This document shows, one piece after another, positions 28,234 to 37,007 of a stretch of DNA of 64,000 bases (within the stretch, counting starts at the first letter, position 1; the number at the start of each line of letters is the position of its first letter). This DNA is from Thermodesulfobacteriota bacterium (lineage in GTDB: Bacteria; Desulfobacterota; Desulfobacteria; Desulfobacterales; Desulfosudaceae). The position numbers and the translations under genes were made by a program. Below the pieces are notes generated by a model. It did not search any database and had not been told where the DNA came from. It worked only from the letters and a program-made list of their open reading frames with translations. The DNA lies in contig JBFMDX010000018.1 of assembly GCA_040753795.1 (NCBI GenBank), forward strand, positions 27,324-91,323. The letters run 5' to 3'.

Positions 28234-29061
28234 ATGACTTTATCCGGTAAAACAGCACTGGTGACCGGCGCCTCAAGAGGTCTGGGCAGGGCCGTTGCTC
28301 TGGCTTTAGGCGCGGCCGGGGCCAATGTCGCGGTCACGGATTTGCTGATGGAATCAGAGCGCCCCGACAAAGAGCAACTGGGCCAATACAGTATTCTGGC
28401 CGCCCATTTTGCCGGCAGTGAAAATGTCCGGACGGTTTCAACAGCCGAAGAAATAGCGGCAATGGGTCAAAAAAGCCTGGCCCTGAAAATGGATGTGACC
28501 CATCCGGATCAGATTCAAAAAGCCGTCGCGCAAGTTTCCGAACAACTGGGTGAGGTGGATATCCTGGTGAATAACGCCGGTGTCATGGACAATATGGCCA
28601 CCTTGGAACACCAGAACTTGCAGATGTTTGAACGGGACCTGAAGGTCAATCTGACCGGCGCGTTTAACTGTATTCAGGCAGTCTGGCCATATATGAAAAA
28701 AAACGGGTGGGGCCGGATCATCAATATGTCATCTTTTGTCGCCTTGAGCGGCGCCTTTGCCCAGCCGGGTTATGGCGCTTCAAAGGCCGGCCTGATCGGT
28801 CTGACCCGATCCCTGGCACTGGAAGGGGCCGGGCATGGAATCACCGTTAACGCGGTTCTCCCCGGTTTTATCGAAACAGAAGCGGTCCAACTGCATGATC
28901 CCAAAATGCTTGACCGGATCAGGGCGCGGACGCCCATGAAGCGACTGGGCAGACCAGGAGAGGTTTCTTCCCTGGCTGTTTTTCTGGCGGGTGAAGACGC
29001 CGGCTTCATCACCGGCGCCACCATACCGGTCACCGGTGGCGCGGATCTGTTCGTATTCTAA
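28234..29061 (+). CDS. Short-chain dehydrogenase/reductase (FabG-like)
   Basis: 275 residues, 12 bases after the amidohydrolase. NAD(P)-binding TGASRGLGRAVALALG, NNAGVMDN, Ser in NMSSFVALSG, and the YGASK active site are all present, as is the C-terminal GATIPVTGGADLF. An insertion of about 25 residues after the second beta strand (around residues 38-65) is longer than in FabG. It probably oxidises a 3-hydroxyacyl-CoA or cyclic alcohol in this pathway. It is the last gene of the operon. Confidence 0.9.
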   Translation: MTLSGKTALVTGASRGLGRAVALALGAAGANVAVTDLLMESERPDKEQLGQYSILAAHFAGSENVRTVSTAEEIAAMGQKSLALKMDVTHPDQIQKAVAQVSEQLGEVDILVNNAGVMDNMATLEHQNLQMFERDLKVNLTGAFNCIQAVWPYMKKNGWGRIINMSSFVALSGAFAQPGYGASKAGLIGLTRSLALEGAGHGITVNAVLPGFIETEAVQLHDPKMLDRIRARTPMKRLGRPGEVSSLAVFLAGEDAGFITGATIPVTGGADLFVF

Positions 29062-29084
29062 CCCGGAGCATTGAGGAATGAAGA

Positions 29085-29174
29085 ATGAACTTTTCCCGTG
29101 GTGCTTTTATCCTCCTGGTCATAATGACCCTGTATTTTACCATGAACTCCTGCCCAGAGAACAGTTATTCTTGA
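29085..29174 (+). CDS. Possible 29-residue hydrophobic small protein
   Basis: A short frame begins with ATG at 29085, six bases after GAGGAA, and encodes a peptide with a single hydrophobic stretch (GAFILLVIMTLYFTMNSC) that looks like a membrane or lipoprotein-signal segment. It sits 23 bases after the operon's last gene. There is no supporting homology that I recognise, and another frame is open here for 39 codons, so this is tentative. Confidence 0.25.
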   Translation: MNFSRGAFILLVIMTLYFTMNSCPENSYS

Positions 29175-29343
29175 GTACACACAGCGGCTCCCCCTAGGAA
29201 AAACTTGAAATCCGGCTGCCGGAATGAGATATAATCATTCTGCGGGTACCCATTACGGATTCGTCCGGCGGTAAAACGCACAACCGTCCGGATGTTATGG
29301 GAAGATAGATGATACCCGGAAACCGCCATTCCCCTGGAGGCGC

Positions 29344-30090
29344 ATGATGCAATACAGAATTCATCCGATCGTCATGGGGACCAAGGTGTTCGACAAGGGC
29401 ATGATGACGTATCAGCACGGGTACGGCAAACCGTATACCATTCCTATTTACTGCTGGTACATCGAGGGCGGGGACAGGAAGGTCCTGGTGGATACCGGAG
29501 AGATGAAGCCGATCCAGTCGCCGGCCCGGGAACAGGCCATCGGCGGCAGAATTTATACCTTTGAGGAGGGGCTGGCCCGATATAATCTGACGCCGGAAAG
29601 CATCGACGTTATCATTCACACCCATCTGCACAATGACCACTGCGAGAACGATTACAAATGCGTGAATGCGACGATATATTGCCACGAAAAGGAACTGGAA
29701 CAGATCCGCCACCCTCATCCCCTGGATTTTCGCTATATGGAGGACTTTATTGATGAGGTGGCGGAAAACGGCCAGATCCGGACCGTGACCGGGGACGGTG
29801 AAATCCTGCCGGGCATTTCCGTCACCCATACCCCGGCCCACACGCCGGGCGGGCTGACGGTCTGGATTGAAACCGCCAAGGGGAGGGCGGCCATTACCGG
29901 GTTCTGCGTGATAGAGGAAAACTTTTTTCCGCCGCCGGAAATCACCGGCATGGAAATGGAGGTCATACCGCCGGGTACCCCGGTGAATCCCTGCGAAGCC
30001 TATGATATCATGCTGGACGTCAAATCCAGGGCGGACATCCTGATTCCTTTACATGAGCCGAAGTTCGCCGCCGTGGAGACGATTCCGTAA
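29344..30090 (+). CDS. Metallo-beta-lactamase-fold hydrolase (AHL-lactonase-like)
   Basis: 248 residues; TGGAGG lies before two adjacent ATG codons (29344 and 29347). The zinc-binding signature HTHLHNDHC, a later His in THTPAHTPGG and a final His in LIPLHEPKF follow the metallo-beta-lactamase order. The spacing and length resemble N-acyl-homoserine-lactone lactonases and related lactone hydrolases. No signal peptide is present. It stands between the acyl-CoA operon and a 5'-nucleotidase-like lipoprotein; a lactone or thioester substrate is possible but unproven. Confidence 0.85.
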   Translation: MMQYRIHPIVMGTKVFDKGMMTYQHGYGKPYTIPIYCWYIEGGDRKVLVDTGEMKPIQSPAREQAIGGRIYTFEEGLARYNLTPESIDVIIHTHLHNDHCENDYKCVNATIYCHEKELEQIRHPHPLDFRYMEDFIDEVAENGQIRTVTGDGEILPGISVTHTPAHTPGGLTVWIETAKGRAAITGFCVIEENFFPPPEITGMEMEVIPPGTPVNPCEAYDIMLDVKSRADILIPLHEPKFAAVETIP

Positions 30091-30113
30091 AGCCCCAAGA
30101 TGAGGAACCCTTG

Positions 30114-31670
30114 ATGAAATTCCGATCTGTCTTCAGAACGCTTAAAATTTTCTTTGTGCTGTTTTTGATTGGCTGGATGACCGGGTGCGCCGGTCATGTT
30201 GCCAAGCCGGACCCGGCGGCGCCGATTCCCCTGACGGTTCTTTTTTTTAACGATCTCCACGGCCATTTAAAGCCGTTTGAGGTTAAAGACGAACAGGGGG
30301 GTATCATTGAAACCGGCGGCATCGCCCGCATGGCTTATCTGGTTCGGGGAATCCGCGAGGAGAACAACCGGAACCATGTCCGCACCATCGTCCTGGTGGC
30401 CGGGGATATCCTGCAGGGCACGCCCATGTCGACTGTGTTCCGCGGCGAGCCGGACATCAAATGTCTCAACGCCATGGGCGTGGATGCCGCCGCGGTGGGA
30501 AATCACGAATTTGATTTCGGCCTGGATAATTTCCTGAGCCTGAAGAAGCAGGCGGGCTTTCCGTTCTTGAGCGCCAATATCGTGGAAAAGAACGGGGGGC
30601 GGCTGCTGTGTGATCCCTATCTGGCCATTGACTTGAATGAAGCCGTATCCGTCACCATTATCGGGGTCACCACCCGGGAGCTGCTGACCACGACCAAGGA
30701 TACCAATGTGGCGACCCTGGATGTTCTGGATTCCGTCGGCGCTGTTCGTCAAGCCTATGAAGCGGTCAAATCCAGGGGCCCGGTCATCCTGCTGTCTCAC
30801 AGCCGTCATCAGACCGACCGCGAAATCGCCGCGGCCATCCCGGGCCTGGCGGCAATTATCGGCGGCCATGACCAGATCCTTCTTTCTCCCTATCGCCTCG
30901 TGGGCAACGTGCCTGTTTTGCAGGCCTTTGAAAAGGGGCGCTACCTGGGACGTATCGATCTGGAAATCGACCCGGTAACGAAAATGGCGCGGCTGATCCG
31001 GAACAGCTACATCCCCATCGTCGCCGGTATGCCAGGAGACGCCGGGATCGCCGATATCGTGGCTGCTTATGACAGGCGGTTGGGAGACCAGTACAAGGAA
31101 GTCATCGGCCGGGCCGATACGTTTCTCGACGGGGAGCGGGAGCGGATCCGCTGTGAAGAAACCGCCCTGGGCAATTTCGTGACGGATGTCATGGCAGCTT
31201 ACACCGGCGCCGACATCGCCCTGATCAACGCCGGCGCCCTTCGCGCCAGCATTAAACAAGGCCCGGTGACCGTCGAAGACGTCTTCAAGGCCATGCCGTA
31301 CGCCAACGAACTGCTGGTCACCGGACTGACCGGACGGGAGATCGAAGAAATGCTGAAACGGTCCGTCTCCGGAGCGAGGGAAGAAGAAGACGGCGGGTTT
31401 CTCCAGGTTTCCGGGATTTATTTTGATGTGCGCGGACGGCAGGTGGGCAATGTCCGGGTGGGCAGAGACCGGCAACCTATGGATGCCGAGGCCCGTTACA
31501 CCGTGGCCGTTCCTGATTTTTTGTCGACCGGCGGAGATGGCTACGCCATGCTCAAAGGCAAAAGTTATATCAATACGGGTCTTCCCCTGCGGGAACTGCT
31601 GGTCGATACGATCCGTAAACAGGGCGTGATCGCCGCCGGTGAGGAGGGGCGGATCCGGCGGATGGAATAA
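30114..31670 (+). CDS. 5'-nucleotidase/UshA-family lipoprotein
   Basis: 518 residues from ATG 30114 (GAGGAA upstream). A lipoprotein signal ends in WMTGC, with Cys25 as lipidation site. The metallophosphoesterase domain shows FFNDLHGHL, VAGDILQG, VGNHEFDFG, LLSHSRHQTD and IGGHDQ, in the order of UshA-type nucleotidases. The C-terminal 5_nucleotid_C domain has ETALGNFVTDVM, INAGALRASI and FLSTGGDGYAML. It should hydrolyse nucleotides or UDP-sugars outside the cytoplasm. The following DUF350 gene begins 23 bases later, so they may share a transcript. Confidence 0.92.
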   Translation: MKFRSVFRTLKIFFVLFLIGWMTGCAGHVAKPDPAAPIPLTVLFFNDLHGHLKPFEVKDEQGGIIETGGIARMAYLVRGIREENNRNHVRTIVLVAGDILQGTPMSTVFRGEPDIKCLNAMGVDAAAVGNHEFDFGLDNFLSLKKQAGFPFLSANIVEKNGGRLLCDPYLAIDLNEAVSVTIIGVTTRELLTTTKDTNVATLDVLDSVGAVRQAYEAVKSRGPVILLSHSRHQTDREIAAAIPGLAAIIGGHDQILLSPYRLVGNVPVLQAFEKGRYLGRIDLEIDPVTKMARLIRNSYIPIVAGMPGDAGIADIVAAYDRRLGDQYKEVIGRADTFLDGERERIRCEETALGNFVTDVMAAYTGADIALINAGALRASIKQGPVTVEDVFKAMPYANELLVTGLTGREIEEMLKRSVSGAREEEDGGFLQVSGIYFDVRGRQVGNVRVGRDRQPMDAEARYTVAVPDFLSTGGDGYAMLKGKSYINTGLPLRELLVDTIRKQGVIAAGEEGRIRRME

Positions 31671-31693
31671 CTTTTAAATTCGGAGGTGTCCAT

Positions 31694-31900
31694 TTGGGTC
31701 TTTTAAATTACGCGACTTCCATTTTAATCTCATTGTTCATCGGACTGGCCGGTTTTGTTGTCGCTTATAAAATATTCGACTGGCTGACCCCTGGCGTACA
31801 TTTTGCCGACCAGTTGAAAGCAGACAATAAATCCGTGGCCATTTTTCTGGCCGGCCTTTTTATCGGCCTGGGGCTTCTTCTGGGGAGCGCCGTGAAATGA
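31694..31900 (+). CDS. DUF350-type small membrane protein
   Basis: 68 residues starting at TTG 31694, which is fixed by CGGAGG seven bases upstream; no ATG is available. Two hydrophobic helices (ILISLFIGLAGFVVAYKIF and VAIFLAGLFIGLGLLLGSAV) flank a polar loop, matching the DUF350/UPF0719 family of small inner-membrane proteins. Function is unknown. The stop overlaps the NlpC/P60 gene start by four bases (ATGA), so the two are translationally coupled. Confidence 0.75.
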   Translation: MGLLNYATSILISLFIGLAGFVVAYKIFDWLTPGVHFADQLKADNKSVAIFLAGLFIGLGLLLGSAVK

Positions 31901-32358
31901 AACGCCATCTTTTTATTTTTCTGGTATCCGTATGGATCGGAGCGGCTGCCGTTACCGCGGCCGTCGCCCAGTCGCTCCCGCATAAAGACGAGGCAGGCGA
32001 CCGGTGGGGCGGCATGCAGAAAACCATCGAGAATTACCTCGGCCGGCCCTATGTCTGGGGCGCTTGCGGCATGAAAAGTTTCGACTGCTCCGGTTTTGTG
32101 TGGCGCATCATGACGGAAAACGGAATTTTCATCAAACGGACAACCGCCCGCAAACTGTACATGAGCCTTCCGGCCGTATCGGGAGATAGAAATTATGCCG
32201 CCGGGTTCCTGGTGTTTTTCAACAACATGAAGCACGTCGGCATTGTGAAAGACCAATCATCCTTTTATCATGCCCAGGTAAGCAAAGGGACGAACCTGTC
32301 TCAATTTGATCCCTTCTGGCGTCCGCAGGTTGACGGATTCAGAAAGATGCCGATGTAA
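31897..32358 (+). CDS. NlpC/P60-family cell-wall peptidase
   Basis: 153 residues with a signal peptide (hydrophobic core followed by AVAQS). The catalytic Cys64 lies in SFDCSGFVW, preceded by GRPYVWGACG, and the His in MKHVGIVKD completes the NlpC/P60 dyad. Such enzymes cut D-Glu/DAP-type peptide bonds in peptidoglycan. There is no SH3 or LysM targeting domain. It overlaps the DUF350 gene and lies upstream of a glycoside hydrolase family 3 gene, which makes a muropeptide-processing role plausible. Confidence 0.9.
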   Translation: MKRHLFIFLVSVWIGAAAVTAAVAQSLPHKDEAGDRWGGMQKTIENYLGRPYVWGACGMKSFDCSGFVWRIMTENGIFIKRTTARKLYMSLPAVSGDRNYAAGFLVFFNNMKHVGIVKDQSSFYHAQVSKGTNLSQFDPFWRPQVDGFRKMPM

Positions 32359-32426
32359 ATAAACGCCAGGTGCGGCGCAGGGATATCGGCAGGGAAAATC
32401 AATCGATTGACAAGGGATGTCATGAT

Positions 32427-34085
32427 ATGGACCTTGAAGCCGCTGACCGGCAATGGGTAGAAAAGACCCTGTCCTCGCTTTCGCCGCGCGAACGGATCGG
32501 CCAGTTGCTGGTTCCGCTGCTGCAAGACGGTTTTGTCTCGCCGGCCGACATTGTGCAGATGGCCGGACAATACTGCCTGGGCGGCGTGCACTACTTCGGC
32601 GGATCGCTGGAAGAGAGCCGGGCGCTGGCGCGGGAACTACAGGCCGCGGTCAAGGTGCCGATCTTCATTACCGGTGATCTGGACAAGGGCGGCGGCGACC
32701 GGATTGAGGGCGGCACGCTGTTCCAGTCCCAGATGGCCCTGGGCGCGGCCGATGATGAAGCGCTGGCCTATGACCTCGGCCGGGCGATTGCCATGGAAAA
32801 TCTGGTGGCGGGATACAACTGGACCTTCAGCCCCATCGTCGATCTGTGCGGCACCCGCGATTATCTGCGGCACGTGGCCTCCATCGGCGAAGACCCCGAA
32901 CAGGTGGCGCGGCTGGCCTGCGCGCAGATCCGCGGCATCCAGTCCCTGGGCATGGCGGCCTGCGCCAAGCATTTCCCGGGGGACGGGTTCGATGACCGGG
33001 ATCAGCACCTGACCACGGCCGTCAATCCGCTGTCAAAGCAGCAGTGGCATGAGTTGAGTGGATATACGTTCAAAAAAGCCATCGAGGCCGGGGTGTGGTC
33101 CATCATGAATTCCTGCCTGGCCTGCCCGGCCCTGGACCCAGGGCACGGCGATCCCCGGTTTCCACGGCCGTCGGTAATCAGCCGGCCCCTGATCGAGGAC
33201 GTCCTGCGCCGGGAACTCGGGTTCGAGGGGGTGATTATCACCGACGCCATCAATATGGGCGGAGTCTCCATGCACGCCCCCTGGATGGAACGCTGCGTTC
33301 TGGCGCTGGATGCGGGCAACGACATGCTGCTGTTCGTCCGGAACGTTCCCGGAACGGTCGACTGCCTCGAGCAGTGCCTGGAGGCCGGACGGCTGACCGC
33401 CGAACGAATCGACCAATCCGTGCGGCGGGTTCTGACCATGAAAGCGAAAATGGGCCTGCACCGGCCCGGCCTGAAACCTTTTGCTGATCCGGAGGCACCA
33501 AAGATCTTTGTTGATTCGCCCTGTCGGCCGACGGCGCGACGCCTGGCGGAAAAATCCATCACGCTGCTTACCGACAGCCGCGGCTGGATACCCCTGTTAC
33601 TGGAGCCGGGCGCGCGCGTCGCCAGCATTTTTATCTCCAACCGTGATGATTTCGGTATCGACATTTTTGAAAAGACCTTGACTGAAGCCGGGCATCGGGT
33701 TACCAGCCTGCGGAATCCATGGCCGGAAGAGATGTATGACCGGGTGGAGGCGGGGGAATTTGATGCGGTGCTGACCGGCTTTTATTATCCCATCCAGTGG
33801 GGCTGGGCTACCCCGCGCCTGCACGGCCCGCAGATCCGTTCCCTCATGAGCGGCTTTCACCTGGCCCGGCCGGGCGTCAAATACGCCTTCATCTCCTGGT
33901 GCAGCCCTTACCATCTGTATGAACTGGCCTTCATGGATCCGTTCCTGGTCACCTACGGCGAAACTCCTATCGCCCAGGAAACAACGGCCCGGATGCTGCT
34001 GGGCCAACTGCCCATCACCGGGCGGGTGCCGGTGTCGCTGGAGGGGTTTTTCAAGAGGGGTGACGGGATCAAGAGAAGCACCTGA
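32427..34085 (+). CDS. Glycoside hydrolase family 3 beta-N-acetylhexosaminidase-like protein
   Basis: 552 residues from ATG 32427 (AAGGGA nine bases upstream); a GTG at 32370 is less likely. The GH3 signature KHFPG is at residues 181-185, followed by the Asp-x-His of DQH (192-194) used by NagZ-type enzymes as acid/base. Asp273 in IITDAINMGG is the expected nucleophile. A C-terminal domain of about 200 residues follows the barrel, making it longer than NagZ. No signal peptide is seen, so a cytoplasmic role in muropeptide recycling or beta-hexosaminide breakdown is likely. Confidence 0.88.
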   Translation: MDLEAADRQWVEKTLSSLSPRERIGQLLVPLLQDGFVSPADIVQMAGQYCLGGVHYFGGSLEESRALARELQAAVKVPIFITGDLDKGGGDRIEGGTLFQSQMALGAADDEALAYDLGRAIAMENLVAGYNWTFSPIVDLCGTRDYLRHVASIGEDPEQVARLACAQIRGIQSLGMAACAKHFPGDGFDDRDQHLTTAVNPLSKQQWHELSGYTFKKAIEAGVWSIMNSCLACPALDPGHGDPRFPRPSVISRPLIEDVLRRELGFEGVIITDAINMGGVSMHAPWMERCVLALDAGNDMLLFVRNVPGTVDCLEQCLEAGRLTAERIDQSVRRVLTMKAKMGLHRPGLKPFADPEAPKIFVDSPCRPTARRLAEKSITLLTDSRGWIPLLLEPGARVASIFISNRDDFGIDIFEKTLTEAGHRVTSLRNPWPEEMYDRVEAGEFDAVLTGFYYPIQWGWATPRLHGPQIRSLMSGFHLARPGVKYAFISWCSPYHLYELAFMDPFLVTYGETPIAQETTARMLLGQLPITGRVPVSLEGFFKRGDGIKRST

Positions 34086-34086
34086 A

Positions 34087-35700
34087 TTGCATAACACAAC
34101 TAAAAATATCTGCGGATCGTTTCTTGTCATTGTTTTTTTCCTGGCGGGTCTGCTGGCGGCCACGGAAATCATATTTTTCATGCAACACAAAAAATATTAT
34201 TTCAAATCAAGCCGCCTCAATCAGGAAAAAATACTGGAGTCACGGTTAACTCCCCGGGAATTCTCTCCCGGGCGTCAACCGCCGATTCATCACCTTACCC
34301 TGGCAAATAACGGTTTTGAAGACATAAGCCCGGCAGGATTTCCTCCAGGCTGGACAATGTCCGACAATACGACGCTGGCGTATAGTGATGGGCACGATAA
34401 AAATGCCGTCGGGATTCTGATCCGGGGACAGGTCTTTCAGAAGAAAGCGGTAACCGGAGAAAATAATAGCGGGCCATATATTCTGTCGGCCTGGATTAAA
34501 ACCAGCCAGGAGCAAAATGCTTATGTCCAGCTGGAATCCAATGACCTGATGAATATTAATTATCACCCCGGAGACGGCCGATGGCAGTTGATCAGCGTCG
34601 TTTTCCCGAAAAACGATGCGTCGAAAGACATCAGGGTGGTATTGGGCGCGGACAGAGAAAATGCGGTGTTCGATGACGTCAGGCTGGTTCTCGGGCGGAA
34701 GCAGAATCTTCCGGCACTTCCGGAGGGCAATGGAAGCCGCTTCCGGGAACTGATCAGTTCTCAAAAGTCGGGACAATTCAGGATCCTTGCGCTGGGCGGC
34801 TCCACGACATACGGCCATGCTGATTTTTACAGGACCTGGCCCTACATACTTGAACAAAAGTTGAACAGTTATTATCCGGGACAATTTGAAATCATCAATC
34901 TCGGCATACCCGGCTGTTCGACCGAACAGCTATTGTACTTTTCTTCAAAATCCCCTTCAACCCATGACGGTTTTCTGGACTTGAATCCGGACATGGTCAT
35001 TATCATGCCGGTCTGGAATGACTTCCTGAACGATTTTTCGAAGCATCACACCAACATGAATACAATTAATCAGCGGTTTCGCGAAAACTGGTTTGTCCGC
35101 AAAACCGCTCTCGGATATTATGTTTACCGGTTAATATATGCTCATCTGATTGAAGGTTTATTTGCAAATATTACGGAAGAATTCCCGGAAAACCAGAAGT
35201 TTGATGAGAACTCAGATGAATATGCCGGCCGCTGGCTGAACTTTTTCGCTTCGGACTTGAACCGCACTATTCCCGGGTTCGCTTTCGGTATCCGTCTGGA
35301 GAAAATAATCGAGTTATACCGTGACAGCGGGGTAAGCGTTATGTTGGCCACTTCTCCCTGTATCTGGCCGGCCGACGTTGATTTTAAAGAGGCCAGACAG
35401 GTTATGGAAAAACACCAGGTGGAGGAAGCGAAGACTCCGGAGAACATGATCAAAGCCTGGCTGTTCATGGAAGAATGGGACCGGCAGGTGATCACGAAAG
35501 TCGCGGGAAAAACAAATCAGGAATGTGAGGATTTCACGGAATATTTCAGGAACCGATATCCAACGATGCTTTCCCGAGTGGAATTTTTTCAGGACGGAAC
35601 GCATTTTAATTTAAACGGGAATACCCTGCTGGCGGATTATCTGTTTAACGCCGAATCGTTTCAACGCCTGGTAAAAGGGCGGGAAACGGATCCGCTGTAA
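34087..35700 (+). CDS. Membrane-anchored SGNH/GDSL hydrolase
   Basis: About 537 residues if TTG 34087 is the start, directly after the GH3 stop; the longer frame from 33919 runs inside GH3 and is rejected. An N-terminal transmembrane segment (SFLVIVFFLAGLLAATEIIFF) comes first, then a beta-rich region (residues of about 75-205, ILSAWIKTSQEQ, DIRVVLGA) like a carbohydrate-binding module. The SGNH domain follows: LALGGSTTYG (nucleophile Ser), NLGIPGCS, MPVWNDF, and a C-terminal DGTHFNLNG with the catalytic Asp-His. The family removes acyl or acetyl groups from glycans or lipids. It probably acts on a surface polysaccharide or peptidoglycan at the outer face of the membrane. Confidence 0.82.
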   Translation: MHNTTKNICGSFLVIVFFLAGLLAATEIIFFMQHKKYYFKSSRLNQEKILESRLTPREFSPGRQPPIHHLTLANNGFEDISPAGFPPGWTMSDNTTLAYSDGHDKNAVGILIRGQVFQKKAVTGENNSGPYILSAWIKTSQEQNAYVQLESNDLMNINYHPGDGRWQLISVVFPKNDASKDIRVVLGADRENAVFDDVRLVLGRKQNLPALPEGNGSRFRELISSQKSGQFRILALGGSTTYGHADFYRTWPYILEQKLNSYYPGQFEIINLGIPGCSTEQLLYFSSKSPSTHDGFLDLNPDMVIIMPVWNDFLNDFSKHHTNMNTINQRFRENWFVRKTALGYYVYRLIYAHLIEGLFANITEEFPENQKFDENSDEYAGRWLNFFASDLNRTIPGFAFGIRLEKIIELYRDSGVSVMLATSPCIWPADVDFKEARQVMEKHQVEEAKTPENMIKAWLFMEEWDRQVITKVAGKTNQECEDFTEYFRNRYPTMLSRVEFFQDGTHFNLNGNTLLADYLFNAESFQRLVKGRETDPL

Positions 35701-35807
35701 CAAGGCGGGCCGGCGGAGTGCAACCCGGATATTATGGATTTGATTCTGAGCGCATGTGCGATATTATATGTCAGATCGATAAACTCACTGTCTTTTTTCC
35801 CCTCAAC

Positions 35808-35862
35808 GGTCCCATATCCATCGGCGGGACCCGCGGGGAACGGAATCCGTGCCGATGGGACC
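35808..35862 (+). promoter_or_regulatory. Leader stem-loop before the GH5 gene
   Basis: GGTCCCAT (35808-35815) pairs with ATGGGACC (35855-35862). An alternative inner pairing, ATCGGC (35819-35824) with GCCGAT (35851-35856), shares bases with it. The structure ends just before the ribosome-binding site of the GH5 gene, so it could affect its expression, but no known riboswitch is recognised. Confidence 0.3.
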
Positions 35863-35875
35863 GGGAGAAAGAACC

Positions 35876-36997
35876 ATGACGGAAAACAATGCGCCCCTGT
35901 CATCTGATCACATCCACGGCGTCAATCTCGGCGGCTGGCTGCTGCTGGAGAAATGGATGAAACCGAGCCTGTTCGACGGGCTGGCGGCGACCGATGAAAC
36001 CACCTGGTGCGCGGAACTGGGCCGGGACGCGCCGGCCAGGCTGCGCGCCCACTGGAACCAGTTCATCACCCGGGAGGATTTTGCCTGGCTGGCCGATGTG
36101 GGCATCGACACCCTGCGCATCCCGGTCGGACACTGGATTTTCGGCCCGCCGTACCCGTATCATCGCAGTTACGGCGCCAATCCCCGCCCCTTTGTCGAAG
36201 GCGGCCTGGACGTTCTGGATCGCGCTTTTGACTGGGCCGCGGAGCTGGATCTCCGGATTATCATTGACCTTCACGCGGCTGCCGGCTGCCAGAACGGCTT
36301 TGATAACGGCGGCATCAAGGATGTCTGCGAATGGCACACGCAAGAGGAATATATCTCCCACTCGGTCGAGGTTCTGGGCCGGCTGGCCGAGCATTATGGT
36401 TCCGCTCCCGCCCTTTACGGCATCCAGCTGCTCAACGAACCCCGCTGGGACGTGCCCACCGACATACTGAAAGCTTATTATCTGCGGGCCTACGATGCCA
36501 TTCGCGTTCACTGCCCGCCGGAGCGGGCGGCAATCGTCTTTCACGACGGATTCCGCACCCACCGTGAGTATTTAGACTTCATGCAGCCGCCGCAGTTCGA
36601 GAACGTTATTTTTGACATTCATCGTTACCAGTGTTTCAACCGCGAAGACCTTGATATGGACATTCACGGCCATCTGGACAAGGCGGGCAACCTGTGGCGC
36701 CGGGAGATCGGGGAAATAAACAGCGAGCTGAAGCTGCCCACGGTCGTGGGGGAATGGAGCCTGGGGCTGAACCTGGAAGTCGTTTCGCTCTGGGCCGAAG
36801 GGCCATACGGACGGGCACTCCGGGACATGAGCCGGTTCGAGCTGGATGTGGCCTATCGCGCGTACGGTGCCGCGCAGCTTCTTGCCTTTGAGCAGTGCCG
36901 GGGCTGGTTTTTCTGGAGTTACCGTACCGAAACCACGCCGGAGTGGTGTTTCCGCGAGTGCGTCGAGAGAGGCTGGCTGCCGCCGAGATTTAAGTAG
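35876..36997 (+). CDS. Glycoside hydrolase family 5, exo-beta-1,3-glucanase-like
   Basis: 373 residues from ATG 35876 (GGGAGAAAG upstream). The start GVNLGGWLLLEKWMKPSLF closely follows yeast exo-1,3-beta-glucanase-type GH5 proteins. Glu188 in LLNEPRWD is the acid/base and Glu293 in VGEWSLG the nucleophile. His133 in DLHAAAG and the FDIHRYQCF segment are further family residues. No signal peptide is visible, so it may act on intracellular or recycled glucan. It follows the SGNH hydrolase after 175 bases and ends 10 bases before a convergent ABC transporter gene. Confidence 0.88.
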   Translation: MTENNAPLSSDHIHGVNLGGWLLLEKWMKPSLFDGLAATDETTWCAELGRDAPARLRAHWNQFITREDFAWLADVGIDTLRIPVGHWIFGPPYPYHRSYGANPRPFVEGGLDVLDRAFDWAAELDLRIIIDLHAAAGCQNGFDNGGIKDVCEWHTQEEYISHSVEVLGRLAEHYGSAPALYGIQLLNEPRWDVPTDILKAYYLRAYDAIRVHCPPERAAIVFHDGFRTHREYLDFMQPPQFENVIFDIHRYQCFNREDLDMDIHGHLDKAGNLWRREIGEINSELKLPTVVGEWSLGLNLEVVSLWAEGPYGRALRDMSRFELDVAYRAYGAAQLLAFEQCRGWFFWSYRTETTPEWCFRECVERGWLPPRFK

Positions 36998-37007
36998 TTT
37001 CCATCGG

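Noticed and set aside
33919..34086. Long N-terminal extension of the SGNH hydrolase inside the GH3 gene
   Set aside because: The added residues are a frame-shifted shadow of GH3, rich in Arg/Cys/Trp/Pro; a start just after the GH3 stop gives a clean membrane anchor.
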